This document shows positions 16,507 to 25,012 of a stretch of 64,000 nucleotides of DNA, piece after piece. The DNA comes from Lachnospiraceae bacterium. Its GTDB lineage: Bacteria > Bacillota > Clostridia > Lachnospirales > Lachnospiraceae. The DNA lies in assembly GCA_016287675.1 (NCBI GenBank), contig JAEFAR010000004.1:30791-94790 (forward strand), given 5' to 3'. The notes under the pieces are model-generated. The model had not been told where the DNA came from. It ran no database searches and saw nothing but the letters and a program-made list of their open reading frames with translations. Each line of letters begins with the position of its first letter. Positions within the stretch are counted from its first letter, which is position 1. A program made the position numbers and the translations under genes.

Positions 16507-17883
16507 ATGAAGACAGTTGATGCAAAAAACCTTAAGATCGCCTACATCGGCGGCGGTTCGAGAGGATGGGCGTGGACACTCATGACCGACCTCGCGAGAG
16601 AAAGCGAAATCGCAGGTACGATCAGACTTTACGACATCGATGTTCCCGCGGCTAAGAAGAACGAGATCATCGGAAATCGTCTCAGTGCGAGAGAAGATGT
16701 TGTCGGAAAATGGAAATACGAAGTAAAGGAAACCATCGGAGAAGCTTTGACAGATGTTGACTTTGTTATCATTTCCATCCTTCCCAAAACCTTTGACGAA
16801 ATGGAAGTAGACGTGCATATGCCCGAAAGACTGGGAATCTATCAGTCCGTAGGAGACACTGCGGGCCCCGGCGGAATGATGAGAGCATTAAGAACCCTTC
16901 CCATGTTCATAGGCTTTGCGGAAGCGATCAAAGAGTATTGCCCCGATGCATGGGTCATCAATTACACCAATCCCATGTCCCTCTGTGTAAAGGCTCTTTA
17001 CACAGCATTCCCCAAGATCAAGGCTTTCGGATGCTGCCATGAGGTTTTCGGCACACAGAAGGTACTTGCTGAGATCGTAAAGCGTGAGCTCGGAGAAAAG
17101 AATGTAACAAAAGACGACATCAACATCAACGTACAGGGTATCAACCACTTCACATGGTTCGATTATGCGACTTACAAGTCGATCGATCTTTTGCCTGTTT
17201 ATAAGAAATATATCGATGAACATTACGAAGAGGGAATTGAATTCGGTGATGACAACTGGATGAATTCTACATTTGCCTGTGCACACAGAGTAAAGTTCGA
17301 TCTTTTCAGACGTTTCGGTCTCATTGCTGCTGCTGGTGACAGACATTTGGCAGAGTTCATGCCCGGAGATGACTATTTAAAGAACCCCGAGCAGGTCAAA
17401 GCATGGAAGTTCGGACTTACTACGGTTGCATGGCGTAAGGAAGACCTTAAGCACAGACTCGAGAGAAGTGAGAGACTTGCAAAGGGTGAGGAAGAGATCA
17501 ACATCCATGAAGAGACCGGAGAAGAGGGAGTCAGCATGATCAAGGCTCTCTGTGGCCTCGGAAGAAAGGTTACAAATGTAAACATCCCCAACTTCGGCCA
17601 TCAGATCCCCAATCTTCCCGAAGAAGCGGTTGTTGAGACAAATGCTCTCTTTGAGAGAGATGAGGTCCGTCCTCTCTATGCAGGGCCTTTGAACGAGAAG
17701 GTTAAAGAACTGGTAATGCCTCACATTAACAACCACGAGAGGATCATGAAAGTCGTTCTCGGCGGAAACAAGGATGTGGATCTTGTTTGTGAAGCGTTTA
17801 AGAACGATCCGCTGATGAAGGGTAAAGGTACGGATGCCGAGATCAGACAGCTTGTTACGGATATGATGAGGGCAACATTATAA
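16507..17883 (+). CDS. GH4 family NAD+/metal-dependent glycosidase
   Basis: Cytoplasmic glycosidase using NAD+ and a divalent metal in the redox-elimination mechanism of GH4. Rossmann motif IAYIGGGSRGW at residues 10-20, NYTNPM near 157, the metal-binding CCHEVFG near 178 and GINHFTW near 213 are family hallmarks; 458 residues is the usual length. GH4 includes alpha-galactosidases, alpha-glucosidases, alpha-glucuronidases and 6-phospho-glycosidases; import by an ABC system argues against a phosphorylated substrate. It is followed by the GH43 gene with its stop overlapping the next start. Confidence 0.9.
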   Translation: MKTVDAKNLKIAYIGGGSRGWAWTLMTDLARESEIAGTIRLYDIDVPAAKKNEIIGNRLSAREDVVGKWKYEVKETIGEALTDVDFVIISILPKTFDEMEVDVHMPERLGIYQSVGDTAGPGGMMRALRTLPMFIGFAEAIKEYCPDAWVINYTNPMSLCVKALYTAFPKIKAFGCCHEVFGTQKVLAEIVKRELGEKNVTKDDININVQGINHFTWFDYATYKSIDLLPVYKKYIDEHYEEGIEFGDDNWMNSTFACAHRVKFDLFRRFGLIAAAGDRHLAEFMPGDDYLKNPEQVKAWKFGLTTVAWRKEDLKHRLERSERLAKGEEEINIHEETGEEGVSMIKALCGLGRKVTNVNIPNFGHQIPNLPEEAVVETNALFERDEVRPLYAGPLNEKVKELVMPHINNHERIMKVVLGGNKDVDLVCEAFKNDPLMKGKGTDAEIRQLVTDMMRATL

Positions 17884-18746
17884 TGATTAAAACAGCGGAT
17901 ATTGTGATCAGAGATCCCTTTGTGCTGAACGAGGGAGGAAAATACTATCTTTACGGAACCAGAAGCCTCACCTGCTGGGGGGAGGCTGACGGTTTTGATG
18001 CATATGTAAGCAGTGATCTGGAAAACTGGGAAGGACCCATCGAGATCTTCCATAAGACTGAGGATTTCCCCTATGACAAGAACTATTGGGCACCGGAGGT
18101 GCACAAGTTCAACGGCAGCTTTTATATGTTCGCCACCTTTAATACCGTGGCGGAGGACAAAAAGGGAACCATGATCTTAAGAGCTGACAGCCCTCTCGGA
18201 CCCTTCAAACTTCACAGCGAGGGAAAGATCACCCCTGAGGACTGGAACTGCCTGGACGGTACCTTCTATCTGAGCCCCAAGGGTGTTCCCTACATGATAT
18301 TCAGCCATGAGTGGGTGGACGTTTTTGACGGACAGATCTGTGCGGTGGAGCTCACGAAGGACCTTAAGAGGCCTGTGGGAGAACCCTTCACACTTTTCAG
18401 CGCTTCCGAAGCAAGGACCTGGGTCCGTTCCATCACTCACAGAAGATATCCCGGAAAATCCATCTATGTTACGGACGGACCTTTTGCCTGGAGAAATGAG
18501 GACGGCAGCCTGGCTCTCATGTGGTCAAGCTTTGGAGACAAGGGCTACGTTGAAGCTGTTGCCTACTCCGACAACGGAGATGTTACCGGCAAATGGACCC
18601 AGAGGGAAAAGCCACTTTATGAAGATAACGGCGGACATGGCATGCTGTTCAGAAAAAATGACGGCAGCCTCATGCTGACACTTCATTATCCGAATGAAAA
18701 CTATCATGAGCATCCTGTGTTCATTCCCATGCCGCAAAGCATATGA
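17883..18746 (+). CDS. GH43 family glycosidase (xylosidase/arabinofuranosidase-like)
   Basis: Five-bladed beta-propeller glycosidase, 287 residues, no signal peptide. The catalytic base Asp is in RDPFV near residue 10 and the pKa-modulating Asp in WNCLDGTFYL near 125. The third region reads YVTDGPFAWR near 198, where many GH43 enzymes have Glu (EGP/EAP) as general acid; here it is Asp. This may mark a subfamily variant. The gene starts at the last base of the GH4 gene and ends the locus; no terminator is seen directly behind it. Confidence 0.85.
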   Translation: MIKTADIVIRDPFVLNEGGKYYLYGTRSLTCWGEADGFDAYVSSDLENWEGPIEIFHKTEDFPYDKNYWAPEVHKFNGSFYMFATFNTVAEDKKGTMILRADSPLGPFKLHSEGKITPEDWNCLDGTFYLSPKGVPYMIFSHEWVDVFDGQICAVELTKDLKRPVGEPFTLFSASEARTWVRSITHRRYPGKSIYVTDGPFAWRNEDGSLALMWSSFGDKGYVEAVAYSDNGDVTGKWTQREKPLYEDNGGHGMLFRKNDGSLMLTLHYPNENYHEHPVFIPMPQSI

Positions 18747-18823
18747 TGCCGGGACAACCTGAAATCGGAAAGATCATAAAGTTGACAAAAATTTAGAAAA
18801 CTTGTTAACTTTGAGATGAGTTT

Positions 18824-18837
18824 GACAAAATTTTGTC
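18824..18837. promoter_or_regulatory. Perfect palindrome upstream of phosphodiesterase gene
   Basis: GACAAAATTTTGTC is a perfect 14-base palindrome. A related half, TTGACAAAAATTT, lies 40 bases upstream at 18782. It could be an operator for the downstream gene. Confidence 0.4.
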
Positions 18838-18894
18838 GCAATATGAATTTTTAAACTAATAAATCTGTTATAATCCACATTATGTGCAAAAAAG

Positions 18895-18923
18895 TTGAAG
18901 ATTCTTGGCAGATGTGTTAAAAT
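18895..18923 (+). promoter_or_regulatory. Sigma-A-type promoter of c-di-GMP phosphodiesterase gene
   Basis: TTGAAG at 18895-18900, 17-base spacer, TAAAAT at 18918-18923. The same two hexamers with the same spacing occur before comF (28196-28224). Confidence 0.7.
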
Positions 18924-18979
18924 AGGGTTAGCTATGCGCGCTGACCCGTTTTTTTGTGCGGGTATACCATGGAGGGAAA

Positions 18980-21190
18980 ATGAAGACAAAACTTGATAAT
19001 CGGTACAGAATATTGCTCTGGTGGATCCTGCTGTTTGTGGCTCTTGTCTTTGGACTGATAGTCACCAACAGGCTTCGGGCAAGGATCGAAAAAACAAGTT
19101 ATTCCGATATTTCAAAGGCATCGGAGAACAGACTGGCAGATTTTGAAAAGGATATCGATTACACTGTGTCTCTTCTTAAATTGCTGGGAACGGAAGAGAT
19201 GGGGAGCGAGGAGTTTTTCAGCGGAAGCGAAAAGAAACTGGCTTTTGTCCAAAAACAGCTTGATGCAAAAACCGTCGGAGTTTTTGAATGCGCCACATCA
19301 GAGATCGTCCTTTCGGGAAATACGCTGATCAGCTCTGAACGGATCGGAGAATTCTTCAGAGACGATCTGGAAAAAGTTCATGATACGGATGCCGTAAAGC
19401 TTGTGAGAGAACAAACAGGTTCTGAAGAACGTCTGATAGCTGTTATGGTTCCGTTGACGGAAAAACAAAAAACCGTGGGTATCGCCTTTGCGGTTTTTGA
19501 CATTGACGGTTACGTAGACATCATTTCGGAAAACGTTTATAACGGTGCGGGTTATTGCCTTCTTTCCGATAACACCGGGAATGTCCTTATTCCTTCAAAT
19601 TCTTTTAAGGAATATGATGGAAAAGACAAGGATCTGTCAAATGATGAATTTGAAAAACTTTTTACGGGTCTTAATGAAACGGGAACTTCATTTCTGAAAC
19701 TGCAAAGGAACGGCACAGGCTTTTATGTTTATGCCCGACTGTTCTCTTCCTACCCGGACTACGCTATGGTTACGGTCATTGACGAGAATTCCGTGTACCG
19801 GAACATTTCTCCTGCCACAAAGGGTATCGTGGCTGTGATCGCAATGGTACTGGTGGTGACACTGGTACAGAGTGTTTACTATGTTACCACATACAGGAAG
19901 ACCAAGCATGAGTTTGATGACGTCCTGAATTTTGATGAGCTTACGGGACTGCCTACAAAAACCCATCACAAGAACATTGCACTTAATATCTTAAAGAAAT
20001 CCAGAGGCAATTATGCCTATGCAGCCTGCGATGTTTCCGAATTCAAGTATTTTAACAGTACCTTCAGTTACGAATACGGAAATACGGCACTCAAATATAT
20101 AGCAAATGTAATGAGCGATGCCATGCTGAAGGATGAAACAGTCAGCAGAACAAGCGGAGATCATTTCGCCATGCTCCTTCATTACAATGACCCGGATGAA
20201 TTGACCGCAAGGCTCATGAGGATCCTGGACACTGCAAGTGCCCTGCCTCCTGCGGATGACGGGCGACAGCCCAGAGCTGTTTTTACCTGCGGTGTTTACC
20301 TTGTGGGTAACGAGAATGACATCAACAGGATCCGGGCCCGGGCCAATGTTGCACGAAAGGGACTGAAAAAGTCAATTTCCAATCAGATAGCTTTTTACAA
20401 CGAAGCAGATTTTAATAATGAACTGGAAACTCATGAATTACAGGAAGATCTGATCCACGCCGTTGAAAATGACGAACTTGTGGTCTTCCTCCAGCCTAAG
20501 TACGGTATCAGCAATGAGGAAGTTATCGGAGCGGAGGCGCTGGTGCGCTGGAACCACAAAGACAGAGGATTGCTTTCACCCAATGTCTTCATTCCCCTGG
20601 CAGAGAAGACCGGTCTGGTGAAGGAGATCGACTTCTGCGTTTTTGACAAGGTCTGCGAGCAGCTGAACCGCTGGAAAAAGGAAGGCAGGAACATAGTACC
20701 TGTTTCCGTCAATTTTTCACGTATTCATCTGTCTGATGACGATTTTGTTTCAAAGCTCATCAGAGTTGCCAAAGAAAATGATATCGAGCCAAAGTATCTG
20801 GAGATCGAGCTTACGGAAAGTGCGGTATACGATGAGATGGAGAGACTACTTGATATCATGTACCTGATCAAGGAAGCCGGCTTCGGCCTTTCCATGGATG
20901 ACTTCGGATCCGGTTACTCATCCCTTCATCTTCTCAGAGAGATGCCGGTTGATGTGTTAAAGCTTGATAAGGGCTTTTTGGATGACTGCAGTGACGACAA
21001 TCAGAGGGAAAAGAAGGTTATTTCCCATGTCATTTCCCTGGCAAAGGATCTTCAGATCTCTGTCCTCGCCGAAGGCGTAGAGACCGAGTCGCAAAAGAAT
21101 TTCCTGCAGGAGGCAAATTGCGACATGATACAGGGATATTACTACGCAAAGCCTATGCCTATGGGAGAATTTGAAAAGTACATTTCGTAA
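18980..21190 (+). CDS. Membrane c-di-GMP phosphodiesterase (degenerate GGDEF + EAL)
   Basis: Start taken at ATG 18980, with GGAGGG just upstream; a longer GTG frame begins at 18956. Residues 10-30 form a transmembrane helix, an extracytoplasmic sensor region follows to about 275, then a second helix near 280-305. The GGDEF domain (about 320-475) reads RTSGDHFAM at the active loop, so it should not make c-di-GMP. The EAL domain (about 490-735) keeps GAEALVRW, ELTESA, MDDFGSGYSSL and LAEGVET, the catalytic set, so it should hydrolyse c-di-GMP. It may link an external signal to the motility genes that follow. Confidence 0.92.
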   Translation: MKTKLDNRYRILLWWILLFVALVFGLIVTNRLRARIEKTSYSDISKASENRLADFEKDIDYTVSLLKLLGTEEMGSEEFFSGSEKKLAFVQKQLDAKTVGVFECATSEIVLSGNTLISSERIGEFFRDDLEKVHDTDAVKLVREQTGSEERLIAVMVPLTEKQKTVGIAFAVFDIDGYVDIISENVYNGAGYCLLSDNTGNVLIPSNSFKEYDGKDKDLSNDEFEKLFTGLNETGTSFLKLQRNGTGFYVYARLFSSYPDYAMVTVIDENSVYRNISPATKGIVAVIAMVLVVTLVQSVYYVTTYRKTKHEFDDVLNFDELTGLPTKTHHKNIALNILKKSRGNYAYAACDVSEFKYFNSTFSYEYGNTALKYIANVMSDAMLKDETVSRTSGDHFAMLLHYNDPDELTARLMRILDTASALPPADDGRQPRAVFTCGVYLVGNENDINRIRARANVARKGLKKSISNQIAFYNEADFNNELETHELQEDLIHAVENDELVVFLQPKYGISNEEVIGAEALVRWNHKDRGLLSPNVFIPLAEKTGLVKEIDFCVFDKVCEQLNRWKKEGRNIVPVSVNFSRIHLSDDDFVSKLIRVAKENDIEPKYLEIELTESAVYDEMERLLDIMYLIKEAGFGLSMDDFGSGYSSLHLLREMPVDVLKLDKGFLDDCSDDNQREKKVISHVISLAKDLQISVLAEGVETESQKNFLQEANCDMIQGYYYAKPMPMGEFEKYIS

Positions 21191-21202
21191 ATACAAAACA
21201 TG

Positions 21203-21276
21203 AGCTCCCGCCGTGTAAGGGACCCCAAAAGCCTGACCTTCGGGGACACCTCACACAGAGGGAGCTAAAATTTTTT
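21203..21276. terminator. Large terminator hairpin between convergent genes
   Basis: AGCTCCC (21203-21209) pairs with GGGAGCT (21260-21266), with further inner pairing (GTGT/ACAC, CCCC/GGGG), followed by a run of T at 21271-21276. A-rich DNA on the left allows use on the minus strand as well. Confidence 0.8.
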
Positions 21277-21283
21277 CAGAGTG

Positions 21284-21754
21284 CTATTTCATCAGTTTTG
21301 AAGGGAAAAACTTAAAGATCAGAAGATAGACGAACCAGACCATCACCCTCACGGAAACATAGGCAAGCAAAACAGCGGAGGGGATGCTTCGTATCGGTGA
21401 AACGTCATATTTTGAAAAATTGTAATGCCATGCGATGATGAGGACAACGTTCAGCAAAAATCCGTAGGACAGGGCTTTGCATCTTTTAAAGGAAAAACTG
21501 TACTTTTTCCTGAGAAGAGGCAGCGGCAGGTCCTCTTTTTTTTCATTATCGGGATCGTTGCTTAAAAATCCTTCCAGTATCATGGGAAAGAGAAGATCGG
21601 TTACGATGATGTATAGAGGACTGAAGATCCTTTGGCCGATCACGATCAGGTAGATCTGACTTATTGCGCACAGGATGGCCAGAAGCCTGTTGGAGATAAG
21701 GAGTCCTCTTAAGTTTGATATGGAATTTGTAATGCCTGTCATTTCGTTCTTCAT
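21284..21754 (-). CDS. Small membrane protein of unknown function
   Basis: 156 residues with about four hydrophobic segments (around 20-40, 45-63, 93-110 and 126-150) and a charged cytoplasmic stretch in the middle (DNEKKEDLP...RKKYSF). The start follows a GGAGCAGG-like site. I recognise no family. It is convergent with the phosphodiesterase gene and stands alone. Confidence 0.7.
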   Translation of the reverse strand: MKNEMTGITNSISNLRGLLISNRLLAILCAISQIYLIVIGQRIFSPLYIIVTDLLFPMILEGFLSNDPDNEKKEDLPLPLLRKKYSFSFKRCKALSYGFLLNVVLIIAWHYNFSKYDVSPIRSIPSAVLLAYVSVRVMVWFVYLLIFKFFPSKLMK

Positions 21755-21880
21755 ATGCCTGCTCCTTCTTTATTTATTTTAAATGAAAAAAGATTTAATT
21801 ACAAGGGAGGGGTTATTTTTGGAGACAAAAATGCCGAAAAAACCAATAGGGATTTTTATAAGTGAAGAAGAGAAAAACAT

Positions 21881-21909
21881 TTGAAAAATGATGGGAATAT
21901 GTATATAAT
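21881..21909 (+). promoter_or_regulatory. Promoter of mbl-flagellar rod operon
   Basis: TTGAAA at 21881-21886, 17-base spacer, TATAAT at 21904-21909. This is a housekeeping-type promoter in front of a transcript that contains flagellar genes. Confidence 0.8.
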
Positions 21910-21989
21910 CTTTTTCATACGGGAGAGTGTTTTTTTGTGGCTCGGGACCGTTTATTATTGGGTTTTATCGAAAGGAGTTTTCTTAAGAT

Positions 21990-22979
21990 ATGTTTGGTTA
22001 TGACATTGGTATCGATCTGGGAACAGCAACTGTTCTCGTTTATATAAAGGGCAAGGGCGTAGTGCTTACAGAGCCCTCGGTAGTTGCATTTGACAGAGAC
22101 ACTAACAAGATCCGCGCCATCGGCGAAGACGCGCGTCTTATGATCGGACGTACACCCGGTAACATAGTTGCCGTTCGTCCTCTTCGTCACGGAGTTATCT
22201 CCGACTACACCGTGACTGAAAAAATGCTCAAGCATTTTGTGGGAAAAGCCATCGGAAAGCACACCTTTGGTCGTCAGCTCAGGGTTTCCATCTGTGTTCC
22301 CTCCGGCGTTACGGAAGTTGAGAAGCGTGCGGTTGAGGATGCTGCCTATACCATAGGCGCCAAGACCGTTGCCATCATCGAAGAGCCCATTGCGGCAGCC
22401 ATCGGAGCAGGCATAGACATCACGAAGCCCTGCGGAAACATGGTTGTGGACATCGGCGGCGGAACAACGGATATTGCGGTAATCTCCCTGGGAGGAACCG
22501 TAGTAAGCGCATCCATCAAGGTGGCAGGTGATGACTTCGATGAGGCCATCAGCAGATACTTAAGAAAAAACAAGAACATCGTCATCGGTGAAAGAACCGC
22601 CGAGGACATCAAATTAAAGATCGGATCGGCCTACAGAAGACCGGAATCCATCTCCCTCAATGTTAAGGGAAGAGGCGCAGCCAGCGGACTTCCCAAGACC
22701 ATCGCCGTTACTTCCGAAGAGACGGAAGAAGCTCTCAGAGAGCCTACATCACAGATCGTAGATGCCATTCAGAGAGTCTTTGAGAAGACACCTCCGGAAC
22801 TTGCGGCAGACATCGCAAACAGCGGTATCGTTCTCACAGGCGGCGGATGCCAGTTGTGGGGACTTGAGGAACTCATTGAAGAGAAGACCGGCATCAGGAC
22901 ACTTACGGCGGACAATCCGAGAGTGTGCGTAGCCATCGGAACCGGTCAGTACGTTGAAGTTATTGAAAGAATGAGATAG
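21990..22979 (+). CDS. mbl: Rod shape-determining protein Mbl/MreB
   Basis: Bacterial actin that guides peptidoglycan synthesis along the side wall. Actin-fold motifs are visible: DIGIDLGTATVLVY at residues 5-18, VVDIGGGTTDIAV near 153, and LTGGGCQLWGL near 280. The start MFGYDIGIDLGTA...KGKGVVL.EPSVVA resembles Mbl closely. 329 residues is normal. In Bacillus subtilis mbl also lies before two flagellar rod genes (flhO, flhP), so this synteny supports Mbl; MreB is the alternative name. Confidence 0.9.
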   Translation: MFGYDIGIDLGTATVLVYIKGKGVVLTEPSVVAFDRDTNKIRAIGEDARLMIGRTPGNIVAVRPLRHGVISDYTVTEKMLKHFVGKAIGKHTFGRQLRVSICVPSGVTEVEKRAVEDAAYTIGAKTVAIIEEPIAAAIGAGIDITKPCGNMVVDIGGGTTDIAVISLGGTVVSASIKVAGDDFDEAISRYLRKNKNIVIGERTAEDIKLKIGSAYRRPESISLNVKGRGAASGLPKTIAVTSEETEEALREPTSQIVDAIQRVFEKTPPELAADIANSGIVLTGGGCQLWGLEELIEEKTGIRTLTADNPRVCVAIGTGQYVEVIERMR

Positions 22980-22998
22980 TTTTTGAAAGAGGTATGGA

Positions 22999-23781
22999 AT
23001 GGTCAGAGGACTCTATACAGCCTGGACGGGTATGAGAAATGAACAGAAGCGGCTGGATGTTATTGCGAACAACGTTGCAAATGCCGCCACCACAGGCTAT
23101 AAAACAGAATATGTTACTTCCCAGTCCTTTGATGATATGCTTAAGATCAAGGTAAGAGACAGATCAGAAAACTATGACAGAGACGAAAAACTGGGAAAGG
23201 TTACACTGGGCGTTAAGATCGGAGAAGAGTACACCGATCATGCACAGGGATCTCTCAGACAGACCGGAAACACCTATGATCTTGCAATAGACGGCAGCGG
23301 CTTTTTCAGAGTCAGAGTTGTGGACATTACGGGAGCCGAACACATCAGATACACCAGAGCCGGTAATTTCACCATCAATTCCGAGGGCATCATTATGGAT
23401 GCGGACGGTAACAGACTTCAGGGCGAGGGCGGAGATGTCATCGTTCCCACCGATTCCGCGGTCATCGCCATAGACACCCGCGGTGCGGTCTACGCTGACG
23501 GTGAATTTGTGGATAACATCGTACTTACGGACTTTGAAGACTATAAGTACCTGAAAAAATTTGCGGATACAATGTACGAACCCGTGGACGGAGCCACTGA
23601 GGTCGAGAATGCTACCGGACTCATCAGGCAGGGATACCTTGAACAGTCCAATGTAAACGTTGTCAGACAGATGACCAATCTGATAGTTATCACCCGTGCT
23701 TACGAGGCAAATCAGAAGGTCGTTCAGACAATGGATTCCACACTGGATCAGGCGGTTAATTCCGTTGGTCGTGTAAGCTAA
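22999..23781 (+). CDS. flgF: Flagellar basal-body rod protein FlgF type (FlhO-like)
   Basis: Structural protein of the flagellar rod. The N-terminal rod signature LYTAWTGM....RLDVIANNVANAATTGYK and the C-terminal heptad segment NVNVVRQMTNLIVITRAYEANQKVVQTMD are clear, as are the central SLRQTGNTYDLAIDGSGFF and YTRAGNF motifs. 260 residues. It lies 19 bases after mbl and precedes a paralogue. FlgF or FlgG assignment between the two is by order. Confidence 0.9.
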   Translation: MVRGLYTAWTGMRNEQKRLDVIANNVANAATTGYKTEYVTSQSFDDMLKIKVRDRSENYDRDEKLGKVTLGVKIGEEYTDHAQGSLRQTGNTYDLAIDGSGFFRVRVVDITGAEHIRYTRAGNFTINSEGIIMDADGNRLQGEGGDVIVPTDSAVIAIDTRGAVYADGEFVDNIVLTDFEDYKYLKKFADTMYEPVDGATEVENATGLIRQGYLEQSNVNVVRQMTNLIVITRAYEANQKVVQTMDSTLDQAVNSVGRVS

Positions 23782-23820
23782 AGCAGACATTTCTTTGGCA
23801 CATGAAAGAGAGGCAGTTTT

Positions 23821-24639
23821 ATGTTACGTTCACTTTGGACAGGCGCATCGGGCATGATCGCTCAGCAGAATGCCGTTGACACCATTTCAAACAACCTTGC
23901 AAATGTTAACACTACAGGCTACAAAAAAGAGACAGTCGAGTTTAAGAGCCTGCTTTATACAAAACTTCAGACAAAGACAGAAGACAACGAAGGAAATCCC
24001 AAGCCCGTTATCGGTCAGGTGGGACTGGGCGTTAGAACCGCATCGGTCACATCCCGTTACACTCAGGGAAACATGCTTGCTACGGGAAACACGCTGGACT
24101 TCTGTATCGAAGGTGACGGTTTCTTCATGGTCAGGACGGGAGAAGACAGCATTTCTTACACCCGCGCGGGAAATTTTAACATTTCTCTCGCAGCGGACGG
24201 AAACCTGGGGCTTGCGGATCAGGACGGAAATCCCATACTCTCCACAACGGGAGAGCCCATTGAGTTCGATCCCACCATCAGCACAGGAAACATCTTCATT
24301 GACGATTACGGGAAATTCTTCTACAGAGAAGTGGATGAGACCATCAGGGATCTTGAAATGCAGGTAGGTCTTGTTCAGTTCAACAATCCCACAGGACTTG
24401 AAAAGCTTTCCGGTTCCCTGCTGGCACAGAGTGCCGCTTCCGGAGAGGCGAGACTTGAAGCCGAAGACGAGGCATTAAAGACTTCCAAGGTCCATTCAGG
24501 GTACCTTGAGGGCTCCAATGTTCAGACAGTGGATGAAATGGTAAACCTCATTGTCGCACAGCGTGCGTACGAAATGAATTCCAAGATAATCAATGCGTCC
24601 GACGAAATGCTTCAGCAGGCAAACAACCTTCGCAGATAA
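23821..24639 (+). CDS. flgG: Flagellar basal-body rod protein FlgG type (FlhP-like)
   Basis: Distal rod protein paralogous to the preceding gene product: SLWTGASGM, VDTISNNLANVNTTGYKK at the start, DFCIEGDGFFMV and YTRAGNFN in the middle, and YLEGSNVQTVDEMVNLIVAQRAYEMNSK at the end. 272 residues. A full set of flagellar hook and export genes is not in the window, so the rest must be elsewhere. Confidence 0.92.
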   Translation: MLRSLWTGASGMIAQQNAVDTISNNLANVNTTGYKKETVEFKSLLYTKLQTKTEDNEGNPKPVIGQVGLGVRTASVTSRYTQGNMLATGNTLDFCIEGDGFFMVRTGEDSISYTRAGNFNISLAADGNLGLADQDGNPILSTTGEPIEFDPTISTGNIFIDDYGKFFYREVDETIRDLEMQVGLVQFNNPTGLEKLSGSLLAQSAASGEARLEAEDEALKTSKVHSGYLEGSNVQTVDEMVNLIVAQRAYEMNSKIINASDEMLQQANNLRR

Positions 24640-24667
24640 TATGATACGAAGGGAAAGGAGTAGGTAA

Positions 24668-25012
24668 ATGGCGATTTCCATCGGTTCCGATTACTTATAT
24701 ACACAAAAATATCAGAATACGGCTTCAAAGACTTCTGCTGACAAGCTTTCCTCTACGATCTCCAATCTTTCTTCGGATAGCACGGATGAGGAACTCATGG
24801 CTGCCTGCAAGAGCTTTGAGGAGTATCTGATCGAGCAGGTCGTAAAGAGTACCAAAGAAACTCTTCTTGACAATTCAGAAGAAAAGAACAGCGATTATCT
24901 CAGCATGTTCAGTGACAAGCTTAACGCGCAATATGCAAAGCTGATCTCCGAAAACAGTCATCTGGGCATAGCCGAAATGCTTTACGAATCCATTAAGAAC
25001 AACGGACAATGA
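24668..25012 (+). CDS. flgJ: Rod-binding protein (FlgJ N-terminal domain type)
   Basis: 114 residues matching the rod-binding domain only: DEELMAACKSFEEYLIEQVVKSTKET and the late SHLGIAEMLYESI. Gram-negative FlgJ fuses this to a muramidase; here that part is absent, as usual in Clostridia. The stop overlaps the recD2 start (ATGA at 25009), coupling a helicase gene to the flagellar operon. Confidence 0.85.
   Translation: MAISIGSDYLYTQKYQNTASKTSADKLSSTISNLSSDSTDEELMAACKSFEEYLIEQVVKSTKETLLDNSEEKNSDYLSMFSDKLNAQYAKLISENSHLGIAEMLYESIKNNGQ

Noticed and set aside
18822..18850. TTGACA at 18822 as a promoter
   Set aside because: No acceptable -10 hexamer lies 16-18 bases downstream; the TTGAAG-N17-TAAAAT promoter at 18895 is better placed.
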